From: Bradyrhizobium erythrophlei
GTDB taxonomy: Bacteria; Pseudomonadota; Alphaproteobacteria; Rhizobiales; Xanthobacteraceae
Direction: 5' to 3'
Length of the DNA stretch: 64,000 nucleotides
Assembly: GCF_900129505.1 (NCBI RefSeq)
Contig: NZ_LT670818.1
Coordinates: 4,187,001-4,251,000, forward strand
The notes under the pieces were generated by a model. That model was not told the origin of the DNA and ran no database searches. It saw nothing but the letters and a program-made list of their open reading frames with translations. How positions within the stretch are numbered: the first letter of the stretch is position 1; the number at the start of each line of letters is the position of its first letter. This document shows, piece by piece, positions 19,631-27,719 of the stretch. Both the position numbers and the translations under genes were made by a program.

Positions 19631-19647
19631 CTCCTGGCGCAAAGCGG
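19631..19647 (+). repeat. Dispersed repeat core at a remnant boundary
   Basis: CTCCTGGCGCAAAGCGG, one mismatch from the core at 2152. It sits just before the point where a molybdenum-hydroxylase gene fragment begins, suggesting that the repeat marks or caused the break. Confidence 0.45.
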
Positions 19648-19674
19648 CCATCCAGTAGAGCCTCGCGCCCAACC

Positions 19675-20077
19675 GATCGCCTTTGGAAGCTATCTTTCGC
19701 AAGTGGCGGAGGTGGCCGTCGACGAGAAAGGAAATGTGAGGGTGGAACGTGTTGTCTGCGCGGTGGATTGTGGATTGCCGGTCAATCCGATGATGATCGA
19801 CGCACAAATACAGAGCGGAACGATCTTCGGACTCACGGCTGCGCTGCGCGGCGCGATAACGATCAAGGACGGCCGAGTCGAACAAGGCAATTTTGACTCT
19901 TATCCGCCGCGGCGCATCGATGAAACGCCACCAATCGAGACCCAATTAGTGGCGAGCACGGCTGATCCTGGCGGCTTGGGCGAAGCGGCTACAGCCGCTG
20001 TGGCCCCCGCGGTCACGAATGCCATTTTCTCGGCGACGGGGCGCCGCATCAGAAGGCTGCCGATACAGCCGGCCTAA
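19675..20077 (+). pseudogene. Remnant of molybdopterin aldehyde/isoquinoline oxidoreductase large subunit (C-terminus)
   Basis: About 134 codons match the C-terminal end of the IorB/xanthine-dehydrogenase large-subunit family: AFGSYLSQVAEVAVDEKG, RVVCAVDCGLPVNPMMIDAQ, then the pocket segment TADPGGLGEAATAAVAPAV holding the expected active-site glutamate, and IFSATGRRIRRLPI. The intact subunit has about 700-770 residues, so more than 80 percent is absent, along with the iron-sulfur subunit partner. No start codon context is visible. The upstream edge coincides with a dispersed repeat. It is a dead fragment. Confidence 0.75.
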
Positions 20078-20102
20078 GAGCAAGGCCTAGGGAGAGAATG
20101 CT

Positions 20103-20785
20103 TTGAATCAAGAGCAGGGCGTCGCTGCACCGCCGGCCGCTCACACCGTATCGCCACCCGCAACCCCGCTCCCTTCCGCCCCACCCAATGGGTCGGCGTC
20201 CGCGCCGATCGGTTCGCGCAGCACTTTGGCGCGGCTGGCCGTTCCGTTGTTCGCCGTGCTGGTCGCGCTTGCCTTCATCGCGCTTGCGACGCTGCGCTGG
20301 GACGCCTGGGTCGGTCATGCGACGATCCAGACCACCAACGATGCCTATGTCCGTGCCGAGCTGTTGACGGTGGCCGCGAAGGATTTGCAGCGCGTCAAGG
20401 CCGGCGATCTCCTGGTGCAGGTCGATCCCGCCGTGTACCAGGCGCAGGTCGCGCAGGCCGAGGCCGGCGTGGCGGGCGCGCAGGCCGCACTCGACAATCT
20501 GAGCAACCAGGTCGAACTGCAATACGCGACGATTGCGCAGGCCGAAGCCCAGCTTGCATCCGCGGCGGCTCAGGAGGTCGAGGCGCGTCAGGAGCAGGAG
20601 CGCCAGCAATCGCTGTCGCAGACCGAATCCGGAACGCGGTGGAACAGGCAACTGCGACCTACGCCAAGGCGCAGGCCGACGTGCGCGCCAGCCGCGCCGT
20701 CATCGCCGCGCAACGCCACCAGCTCGAAGTACTGTCGGGAACTAAGAAGCAGCGCGCCGCCGATCTCGAGGGCGCCGAGTCAGTC
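20103..20785 (+). pseudogene. EmrA/HlyD-type membrane fusion protein, decayed
   Basis: A membrane fusion protein gene with several lesions. The N-terminal cytoplasmic region and membrane helix (LARLAVPLFAVLVALAFIAL) are followed by TTNDAYVRAEL joined directly to LTVAAKDLQRVKAGDLLVQV, so the usual stretch of about a dozen residues between them is missing. After SLSQTESGTR at about 20637 the frame shifts, and the coiled coil continues in another frame (ATATYAKAQADVRASRAVIA) to EGAESV. It then ends where the convergent kinase gene begins, lacking the second lipoyl half and beta-barrel. It could not make a working pump component. Confidence 0.75.
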
Positions 20786-22282
20786 CAAGTTTGGGCAGGC
20801 AATTTCCGCCGTGCAACCCGGGCCGTCCGAAATCCTAAAACGGAAGTCATGCAATTTGATGATCGCGGCGACTATGCTCAGCCCCAGACCCAGGCCTTTG
20901 GTGTTTCGACTTTTGTCTGAGCGATAAAAGCGCTGGGTCACCGCTTCTCGTTCGATCTCGGGGATGCCGGGGCCGGTGTCAATCACCCGGATGACGGTCT
21001 CGCCTTCCTTGCAAAGCAGTATGACCTCCACGCGTCCGCCTTCGGGGGTGAACTTCACTGCGTTGTTGACCAGATTGACAACGGCCTCGAACAGAAGATC
21101 GCGGTCGCCCTGCACCGTCGCCCCATCGGGAGCTTCGGCCCAAAGGGTGACACCCTTGTCCTCGGCGATCGGACCGTAGAGATCGCCCACTTCGCGAATC
21201 AGATGGGCGAGTTGGACCTCGCCAAACCTTTCGCGCCGTCGGCTATGCTCGATTTCCGCAATGCGCAACAACGCTGTGATCGTGGTCAACGATTGGTCGA
21301 GACCAGCGATCGCCTGATCGGCAACAGCGCGGAGTTCCTCTAGCGTTGAGGCGTGCTCGCGGCCGCGTTCGAGACGTATCCGCACGCGGGTGAGCGGCGT
21401 GCGCAGGTCATGTGCGATATTGTCGCCTACAACCTTCGCCTCCTGCAGAGCTTCCTCTAGCTGCCCCGCGCGCACCGCCGCGGTTAAGTTGCTGCCCACG
21501 CCCCGATAACCGAGAAAATTGCCGTTTGTGTCATAAAATGGCTTGCCGCTCGTTTGGATGTATATCGGAGATCCAGTCCCGACGGTGTACACGAAATTGC
21601 GAAATGGCCGATGCGCGTCGAGCATCGCCCGATGCAGTCGCCATTTTTCGGGTTCCGATTCGGTATCAGTTGCAATATCCCAGCGAGAAAGGCCGGCGAG
21701 GCCTGGTGGCACGAACCCAATATCACTGACGTGTTCCGATATGCGGGTGACCCGGTGGTCAGGTCCGGTCTCCCAGAGCCAGTCGGAGGCGGTTTCGGCA
21801 TAATCACGCAAGCGCTGCTCGCCAAGGGCCTCCTCGGCCCGCTTGCGGTCCTCGATGTCGGTGGACGACCCGTACCATTTGACAATGTTGCCCGACTCAT
21901 CGCGCAACGGCACGGCTTGGAACAAGAACCAGCGATATTCACCATCGAAGCGCCGGAGCCTGGCTTCAAGCCCGCCCGGCATGCCTGATTCCCATATTGC
22001 GGCCCACTTCACCAACATGCCCTTCTCGTCGTCAGGATGAAAAGCGCGAGGCCAGCCAGTTGCGGCCTGGTCAAGTGAGAGGCCCGTGTAGTCGAGGGCT
22101 GTTTGATTGAGGAAATCGGGGACTCCGTCCGGTCCGGCGCGCCAGACCAGCGTCGGGATTGTGTCGATGACCAGTCGAAGCCGATCCTCGGACTGCTTGA
22201 TTTCGTCAAAGGCTTTTTGCAGCGCCTCCCTTGCGAGGTGCTGCTCGGTGACATCGATATGCGTACCTACCAACTCGGTCAC
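20780..22282 (-). CDS. PAS-domain sensor histidine kinase, N-terminally truncated
   Basis: A 500-residue cytosolic kinase. The first residues (ELVGTHIDVTEQHLAREAL) are the tail of a PAC motif whose PAS domain is missing. A complete PAS-PAC follows (LRLVIDTIPTLVWRAGPDGV, then WYGSSTDIEDRKRAEE), a second PAS domain (about 155-270), the H-box NIAHDLRTPLTRVRIRLERG, N-box NLVNNAVKFTPEGG, G1 DTGPGIPE and G2 GLGLGLSIVAAI. Catalytic parts look intact. The start abuts the end of mdcH by 15 bases, so the 5' part was probably lost at a recombination junction. No response regulator is adjacent. Confidence 0.8.
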   Translation of the reverse strand: MTELVGTHIDVTEQHLAREALQKAFDEIKQSEDRLRLVIDTIPTLVWRAGPDGVPDFLNQTALDYTGLSLDQAATGWPRAFHPDDEKGMLVKWAAIWESGMPGGLEARLRRFDGEYRWFLFQAVPLRDESGNIVKWYGSSTDIEDRKRAEEALGEQRLRDYAETASDWLWETGPDHRVTRISEHVSDIGFVPPGLAGLSRWDIATDTESEPEKWRLHRAMLDAHRPFRNFVYTVGTGSPIYIQTSGKPFYDTNGNFLGYRGVGSNLTAAVRAGQLEEALQEAKVVGDNIAHDLRTPLTRVRIRLERGREHASTLEELRAVADQAIAGLDQSLTTITALLRIAEIEHSRRRERFGEVQLAHLIREVGDLYGPIAEDKGVTLWAEAPDGATVQGDRDLLFEAVVNLVNNAVKFTPEGGRVEVILLCKEGETVIRVIDTGPGIPEIEREAVTQRFYRSDKSRNTKGLGLGLSIVAAIIKLHDFRFRISDGPGCTAEIACPNLD

Positions 22283-22297
22283 GTCTCCTATCTTAGT

Positions 22298-23233
22298 TCA
22301 GTTGACGACGCGCGCGAGCCACGCACGCGCGCCTTGTAGCGTTCTGAAGTCTTCCAGGCTACGAGCCGAGATATCGGGATAAGCGCCGGCGGCCATTTCG
22401 TTGAGTGCCCGGCCAGGGCCGAGTTCGAAGAAAACGCTCGCTCCTGCTTCCACGCAGCCTTCCAGGCAGTGCGCCCACTGGACCGTGTGGGAGATCTGTT
22501 TGGCCAGCTTGTTCAAGCCGGCTGAGATGTTGACAACAGGAGAACCATCGATCCCGCTAAAGAGACGCACATTCGGGTCCGGCGCAAGTTTCGTCGGAGT
22601 TTGGTCTAAAATTTTGCGGAACTCCGCCGAGGCCGCAGCCAGGCGCGGGGTGTGAGAGGCCACGTTCACCGCTAACCGAACGGCGCGTGCGGCGCCCATC
22701 CTTTTTGCGACATCAGCTATGATGTCCAGCGCTACACCGGGGCCGCCGAGAACGAAGGCGTCGCCGGGATCGACGATGGCGATCGCTGCATCGTGGCGAT
22801 TGCACAGATCTTCGACAGCGCCATAAGACAAGCCGCGGACGAATAGCAAGCCGTCTCCGGGCCTGCTGAATGCGTCCATGGCGTTGGCACGTCGCGATAC
22901 AAGGTCGAGGGTCATCGTGGCGTCCATCAAGCCCGCGACACTCCAGGCCGCCACTTCGCCCACGCTGTAACCTGCAATGATCAGCCTGCGAGGCCAGGCA
23001 CCACGGAGGGTCGCCGTCGCAGCCAGCGCCTGCAACGTGCAGAGAATTTGTCCGACGCGGTTCTGGTGCAGAGTGTCATCGGGATCGGTTTGAACCATTT
23101 TGCGTGGGTCGCGTCCGCCGAGTAGGGTCGCTGCGTGAGCAAAGAGGTTCGCGGCTTCCGGTGCGTCGCCGGTCAAGGCAAACATATTGGACCGCTGTGG
23201 CCCCTGTCCGGAGCATAAGACGGCAAGTGTCAT
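22298..23233 (-). CDS. mdcH: Malonate decarboxylase epsilon subunit (malonyl-CoA:ACP transacylase)
   Basis: A 311-residue acyltransferase that loads malonyl onto the thiol of the malonate decarboxylase carrier protein to start the catalytic cycle. The nucleophile elbow is IAGYSVGEVAAW (G-x-S-x-G); the N-terminus LAVLCSGQGPQ and late histidine in ASHTPRLA follow the FabD fold. I prefer ATG 23233, with GAGGTG upstream, over the GTG three codons earlier. It is the last gene of the mdc operon, 13 bases after mdcF. Confidence 0.9.
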   Translation of the reverse strand: MTLAVLCSGQGPQRSNMFALTGDAPEAANLFAHAATLLGGRDPRKMVQTDPDDTLHQNRVGQILCTLQALAATATLRGAWPRRLIIAGYSVGEVAAWSVAGLMDATMTLDLVSRRANAMDAFSRPGDGLLFVRGLSYGAVEDLCNRHDAAIAIVDPGDAFVLGGPGVALDIIADVAKRMGAARAVRLAVNVASHTPRLAAASAEFRKILDQTPTKLAPDPNVRLFSGIDGSPVVNISAGLNKLAKQISHTVQWAHCLEGCVEAGASVFFELGPGRALNEMAAGAYPDISARSLEDFRTLQGARAWLARVVN

Positions 23234-23246
23234 CGACAGCACCTCA

Positions 23247-24194
23247 TTAGGGAAAGAGCACCGCGATGGTGATCGCCAGCGTCACAATACTGAACGCGGT
23301 GCTCGCGATCACCGTGGAGCCTACTTGAGCCGAGTCCAACCGATAGTTCACCCCGAACAAGATGCCGAAGAAACCCGACGGCGCAGCCGCCAGTAGAATG
23401 GATACCTTGGCAATCTCTGAGGGGATCGGAAGCACATGAACGATCGCGGCGACCAGCAGGGGCCGGACCATGTTGGCCGTCCCGGTCGCTGCTGCGACCT
23501 GCCGGTCCAGGCGGAGCGACTGGGCCGACAAGATCAGGCCCGTCAGGAACAGCGCCACGCCGCCCGCCGTCTGTCCGATAAGATCGAGAGAGGCTCCCGC
23601 GACGGTACCCAAATTCAATCCGGACAGCGAGAGCAGGATTCCCAGCACGGGGGCTAGGACGACGGGCGTAGTCAACGCGTGCCGCAGAGCCCGGCGCACC
23701 CGTGCGGCAGAGGTCTCGGCATCGTTCTGTCCCTTGCCAACGGACAGTTCGAGCAGCATCAGTGTGATCGGGCTCACCAGGATCGAACCCGCCGCGAGAG
23801 CGACCGCGACGGACACGGTCGCGGTTGGGCCAAGGACCGTACTCGCGATCGGCAGCCCGATCCCAGCATAGTTCGGAAGTGACACCGTCAGAGCTTGTAG
23901 CGCAGCCTCACCTCTGGATCTTCTCAAGGCCCTACGCTCGAAGAAATACCAGAGCAGATAGATAATCAGCATGACCGCTCCGAGGATTACGAAGAGCGGC
24001 CCTTGCGCCATCATCTCTCCGCGCGGGGCAGAGCCGGTCGACGCGAACAGAGAGGCCGGCAGGGCAAAATCCATGACGAGGGCGTTGATTTCTCCCACAT
24101 GATGGTTGTCGATGGTGCGCATTCGCCCGGCGACATAGCCAAGCGCCATGACGAAGAAAATGGGCGCAAGCACCGTGAAGATCACCTGCGGCAT
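23247..24194 (-). CDS. mdcF: AEC-family malonate transporter
   Basis: A 315-residue membrane carrier of the auxin-efflux-carrier family with about ten helices in two inverted halves (PQVIFTVLAPIFFVMALGY at the N-terminus; LPNYAGIGLPIASTVLGP in the middle). Within malonate decarboxylase operons such proteins import malonate. ATG 24194 overlaps the end of mdcB by 13 bases, showing translational coupling. A longer start at 24215 is less likely. Confidence 0.88.
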   Translation of the reverse strand: MPQVIFTVLAPIFFVMALGYVAGRMRTIDNHHVGEINALVMDFALPASLFASTGSAPRGEMMAQGPLFVILGAVMLIIYLLWYFFERRALRRSRGEAALQALTVSLPNYAGIGLPIASTVLGPTATVSVAVALAAGSILVSPITLMLLELSVGKGQNDAETSAARVRRALRHALTTPVVLAPVLGILLSLSGLNLGTVAGASLDLIGQTAGGVALFLTGLILSAQSLRLDRQVAAATGTANMVRPLLVAAIVHVLPIPSEIAKVSILLAAAPSGFFGILFGVNYRLDSAQVGSTVIASTAFSIVTLAITIAVLFP

Positions 24195-25081
24195 GAGAAG
24201 AACTCTGCTTCGCAAGCCTGGATGAAGAGTGTCATCGCGAGAAGGTCTGCCGACCCGCCCGGACTGAGCCGGCGTGTGACGAACGACTGGTGCACGACGT
24301 TAGCCCGCTCGCGCCAGTTGCGTGTACCCACGCCGCCATCATCAAGAAAAACGCGGGCGGCGTACTGGGCATAGCGGAGGCCGGACATGCCGCCCCGGTG
24401 CAGAAGGTTGGTGTCCTCAAGAGAGGCGATCAACGCGAAACAGGCCTGTACGCGGGCTGCTTCTGTGTCGCCTGGTGCGATCAGGGCGCCCCATTGCAGG
24501 GCGGGCAAACCGACCTCATAGACGCTCAGAAAACCTTGAGCGGCCTCTGCTCGCGCACCGCCAGCTCCATAATGTCGGCGTGCCTCGCCACCATGGCTGT
24601 GCAGCTGCACAGGCCCATCCAAGATATTCCTGCCCCACAGCCTCACCACCACGTCGCCGAGCGACATCGTGGGATCGGCCAGCCCGCCTACCTTGGCGCC
24701 GGCAGCCGCGCAAAGCAAACCCAATCCGAAGATGGCGCCCCGGTGTGTGTTGATACCCCCGGTCGCGGCGAACATCGCAGCTTCGGCTTCAAGACCGATA
24801 ATCCTGAGATGCCCCATGCCACGACCCTTGGCACCAGCTTCTGTCAGGGCGTGTAGATAGGGCTTGATTGCGGCGACGCTGCGCTGGAATGTGCCAAAAT
24901 TCATATCCGAATGGCTGCCGGAGTCGACATGGCTGACGAGCCCGGGCTTGGGCCAAGTCTCCAACTCGCTCAGAAGGCACCGGACGGCAATGGCGGCGAT
25001 GGCCTCTGCCTCATAAACGTTCGCAAACCTCGCCTCGGACGGGCCGCTCTGGTATGAGTGTCGTGCTAGAGCGGCTGTCAC
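24182..25081 (-). CDS. mdcB: Triphosphoribosyl-dephospho-CoA synthase
   Basis: A 299-residue enzyme of the CitG/MdcB family that makes 2'-(5''-triphosphoribosyl)-3'-dephospho-CoA, the precursor of the prosthetic group of the carrier protein. Recognisable segments are ELETWPKPGLVSHVDSGSHS, MNFGTFQRS, GGINTHRGAIFGLGLLCAA, and ASLEDTNLLHRGG near the C-terminus. It uses a GTG start that overlaps the mdcG stop by 4 bases. Confidence 0.92.
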   Translation of the reverse strand: MTAALARHSYQSGPSEARFANVYEAEAIAAIAVRCLLSELETWPKPGLVSHVDSGSHSDMNFGTFQRSVAAIKPYLHALTEAGAKGRGMGHLRIIGLEAEAAMFAATGGINTHRGAIFGLGLLCAAAGAKVGGLADPTMSLGDVVVRLWGRNILDGPVQLHSHGGEARRHYGAGGARAEAAQGFLSVYEVGLPALQWGALIAPGDTEAARVQACFALIASLEDTNLLHRGGMSGLRYAQYAARVFLDDGGVGTRNWRERANVVHQSFVTRRLSPGGSADLLAMTLFIQACEAEFFSCRR

Positions 25082-25758
25082 GACTGGGTCCTATTGCTGA
25101 GGAAGAGGTTCGCGTCGAGCAAGGCGACGCCATCGGTGGTCTTGACCAGCAACTCGCGCGCGCCACTGTGGAGTTCGCGCCAATTCACGCCCGCACCGTC
25201 ATCGCGCACTAATTCGCCGTCCAGGCGCATAGGCGCCGTAGCTTCGATTGCAGCAAGATCTGCAGTCAGCCGTACAAGAGGGCTGCCACAATGGATCGGC
25301 AGGAGAAGATCGAGGTCCGAAGTGTCAGTCAGGTAGTCCAATCCTGTGAGTGTGCACCACGCCAGACTGCCGAAGATTCGCGCCTCTATGCCATACCGGG
25401 AAGCCAGGCTCACCACTGCGCCGAGTGGGTGCTGCCACCGATTCGGTGCCACGCTGATGGCGGCGCTCAACCGGGGCGGCGGTGCTGTCGAAACGATATC
25501 TTCAGGCTGGATGAGAACCGAAAGCCGTCGTTTGCCGGCGAATGGTGGCAAAGGTAAACCCAACGGCAGCCCGTCAGCCTCGCCGGGCAGGGTGCGCCGT
25601 GCGACGAGAGGCCAGCCCCGATCGACCCACTCGATGACCAGCGGCTCCCCGGCAAGATCGTCTCGCGTCTTAAGCAACGAGCGCCACGCCGCCGGCGACA
25701 CGAAGATGAGATCGTGGCGGCGTGGCCTCCGATTATTTTGATTGGAGTGCGAGATCAT
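25078..25758 (-). CDS. mdcG: Malonate decarboxylase holo-ACP synthase (phosphoribosyl-dephospho-CoA transferase)
   Basis: A 226-residue nucleotidyltransferase that attaches the prosthetic group to a serine of MdcC. It has the MdcG start RRHDLIFVSPAAW, the segment GIEARIFGSLAWCTLTGLDYLT with the nucleotidyltransferase G-S pair, and the metal-binding aspartates in TDTSDLDLLLP. ATG 25758 lies inside the end of mdcE (26-base overlap); an upstream extension to 25836 runs antisense to codon use and is rejected. Confidence 0.9.
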   Translation of the reverse strand: MISHSNQNNRRPRRHDLIFVSPAAWRSLLKTRDDLAGEPLVIEWVDRGWPLVARRTLPGEADGLPLGLPLPPFAGKRRLSVLIQPEDIVSTAPPPRLSAAISVAPNRWQHPLGAVVSLASRYGIEARIFGSLAWCTLTGLDYLTDTSDLDLLLPIHCGSPLVRLTADLAAIEATAPMRLDGELVRDDGAGVNWRELHSGARELLVKTTDGVALLDANLFLSNRTQS

Positions 25759-26458
25759 GCACACGCTCCGCGATATCAGCCGCCTTCGGGCGTCCCCTAC
25801 GAGTCTTGCCGAGACGGTCGCGCCGATCGCCACCATCCTGATCGCCGCCGAGCAGCGTCTGAAGCTGCTCTGCCAGTGAGGTTTTCTCGTCCCAGGTGGA
25901 AAGCACCGCGCCCGTCTGAGCCAGGTTGTCCAACCCCGGGGCGAAAACTGGTGTGGACTTGGCCTTCTCCTTGAGGACGTCGATAGAGAGCTTTGTCACC
26001 TTGGACATCGAGGGCAGGTCCATAACCTCCGGCTCGGCCCCCGGTAGCGCCACAAGGACCCGGGTCGCCAATGCGGTCGCGAGGAAAGCGCCGGCGGCGC
26101 TGTGACCGTAAAGCAGGCCCACGGTTTGGCGGCCCTGCATGTCGGCGTAGATCAGGCACTTGGCGAGATGAGCCAAAAATTCATTCAGTCCTAGAAGCTC
26201 GTCGCGTTTGCTCATCCGCTGGCTGTCACTATCTACCAACACTAGAATGGGACCAGTGCCGCCACGCTCCATCGCATTCAGCACGTGGCGCGACAGACGG
26301 ATCGCCTCGTCCACGCCGACCGCGGTTCGATCGGCGATGCCGATCACCACCGCGCGGCCACCGGTCTTCAACGACCCCGAACCCAGCAACACACCGTCGT
26401 AGTTCCTGACGTCGTGGCCTTGCGGAAACAATGAGGCGAGAATGTCATCGAGCGTCAT
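25733..26458 (-). CDS. mdcE: Malonate decarboxylase gamma subunit
   Basis: A 241-residue carboxyltransferase-fold subunit (CoA-carboxyltransferase superfamily) that with MdcD decarboxylates malonyl-S-ACP to acetyl-S-ACP. Typical are MTLDDILASLFP, VVIGIADRTAVGVDEAIRLS, the oxyanion-hole region LLYGHSAAGAFLATALA, and EVMDLPSMSKVTKL. ATG 26458 overlaps the mdcD end by 14 bases. Confidence 0.92.
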   Translation of the reverse strand: MTLDDILASLFPQGHDVRNYDGVLLGSGSLKTGGRAVVIGIADRTAVGVDEAIRLSRHVLNAMERGGTGPILVLVDSDSQRMSKRDELLGLNEFLAHLAKCLIYADMQGRQTVGLLYGHSAAGAFLATALATRVLVALPGAEPEVMDLPSMSKVTKLSIDVLKEKAKSTPVFAPGLDNLAQTGAVLSTWDEKTSLAEQLQTLLGGDQDGGDRRDRLGKTRRGRPKAADIAERVHDLALQSK

Positions 26459-27392
26459 AGCGTGGGTCCCCATCCCTATTGGCAAGATCGATAAAGTCCG
26501 AGGAAGACATGATCGGAACGGCTTCCGCGTCGAAGATGTCTTCGGCCCTCCAGATGTCCATGGCGTCGGCACAGTCACCGAAGCGTTGGAGGCGTTCCTC
26601 CAGGCGAGCCTGCTCGGCTTTGAGAACGTCCAAGCCGAAGCCCGGTACGGATCCGATCAAATGCAGCGTGATGTTACGGAAGCTCTGTATCGTGTCGTCG
26701 ACGAAAGCCTCGGCGCCGCCGAGCAAGCGCCGGTGTTTGCCACCCATCGTGCGCCACACCAGCGCGCGATCCTTGGAGTCGAACTCCTCCACTCCGCGAT
26801 TGGTCTCGATGACCTCGGGACCGGAGACACTGATGCGGCCCTGTTCGGACACGGCAAGCGCCGAGCAACAGCCAGCAATCAATCCGCCACCACCGTAGCA
26901 GCCCGCCCGGCCACCAATCAGACCGACAATCTTCACACCCGCCATCCGCGCCTCGATGAGCGCGCGCATGATCTCGGCGATAGCTAATTCGCCGGCATTG
27001 GCTTCCTGCAGGCGCACCCCGCCGGTGTCGAACAGAATCAGCACCGGCACCGACTTGGTGTCCCGCGCGGCGCGTAGAAGGCCTGTCAGCTTGGCGCCGT
27101 GAACCTCGCCGAAGGCGCCGCCCATGAAGCGCCCCTCCTGAGCAGCAACGTATATAGGCGTGCCAGCAATCCTGCCGCGCCCGACGACGATGCCATCGTC
27201 GAACTGCGTTGGAAGATCGAACACCCGCAAATGCGGACTCTGTTCACGCTGCTCCGGGCCGATGAACTCTTGGAAGCTGCCGGCGTCGAGCATCAATCGG
27301 ACCCGCTGGCGTGCGGATGCCTCGTACCAGCTCACGGTCTTGCTGTTTGCGACGCGCGACACATCCGGCGCCTCCAATTTTCGAGCGTTCAT
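26445..27392 (-). CDS. mdcD: Malonate decarboxylase beta subunit
   Basis: A 315-residue carboxyltransferase subunit, partner of MdcE. It shows SWYEASARQRVRLMLDAGSF, VGRGRIAGTPIYVAAQEGRF, the DTGGVRLQEANAGELAIAE segment and the glycine-rich IGGRAGCYGGGGLIAGCC acyl-binding loop, followed by SVSGPEVIETNRGVEEFD. The native start is ATG 27392, which overlaps the mdcC stop; the 47 residues encoded upstream in frame overlap mdcC and are not real. Confidence 0.93.
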   Translation of the reverse strand: MNARKLEAPDVSRVANSKTVSWYEASARQRVRLMLDAGSFQEFIGPEQREQSPHLRVFDLPTQFDDGIVVGRGRIAGTPIYVAAQEGRFMGGAFGEVHGAKLTGLLRAARDTKSVPVLILFDTGGVRLQEANAGELAIAEIMRALIEARMAGVKIVGLIGGRAGCYGGGGLIAGCCSALAVSEQGRISVSGPEVIETNRGVEEFDSKDRALVWRTMGGKHRRLLGGAEAFVDDTIQSFRNITLHLIGSVPGFGLDVLKAEQARLEERLQRFGDCADAMDIWRAEDIFDAEAVPIMSSSDFIDLANRDGDPRYDAR

Positions 27393-27706
27393 CGATCTTC
27401 CTCCTCGATCAGGCGGACGGCCTGTGCCAGGCGCAGGGCGACCGTATCTGGACGCGCACCCCCATCGTTGACGGAGAGCTTCAAGCCGCCGGGTGAGCGA
27501 CGCTCGACGAAGTCGGCAACGACCGCTTCCCACACCGCACCGAAGCCTTCAGCCGCGGTGTTGATGTCGACCTGGCATTCCGTATCGGGCAACAACCGCT
27601 CAACCAGGACTTCCAGATTTCCTGAGGCGACAACGCCGATGATGGCCAATGATTTGGAGCCAGCGGCGCGCTCTTGCGCTTTGTGGCGATAGCTCAGGGT
27701 TTCCAT
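27389..27706 (-). CDS. mdcC: Malonate decarboxylase acyl carrier protein (delta subunit)
   Basis: A 105-residue carrier protein carrying the dephospho-CoA-derived prosthetic group on which acetyl and malonyl residues are exchanged. The modification serine lies in IGVVASGNLEVLVE, matching the G-V-V-A-S-G-D-L-E-V-L motif of the family. ATG 27706 gives the expected size, and mdcA ends 13 bases upstream. Confidence 0.92.
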   Translation of the reverse strand: METLSYRHKAQERAAGSKSLAIIGVVASGNLEVLVERLLPDTECQVDINTAAEGFGAVWEAVVADFVERRSPGGLKLSVNDGGARPDTVALRLAQAVRLIEEEDR

Positions 27707-27719
27707 CGCAGCTTCCTTC

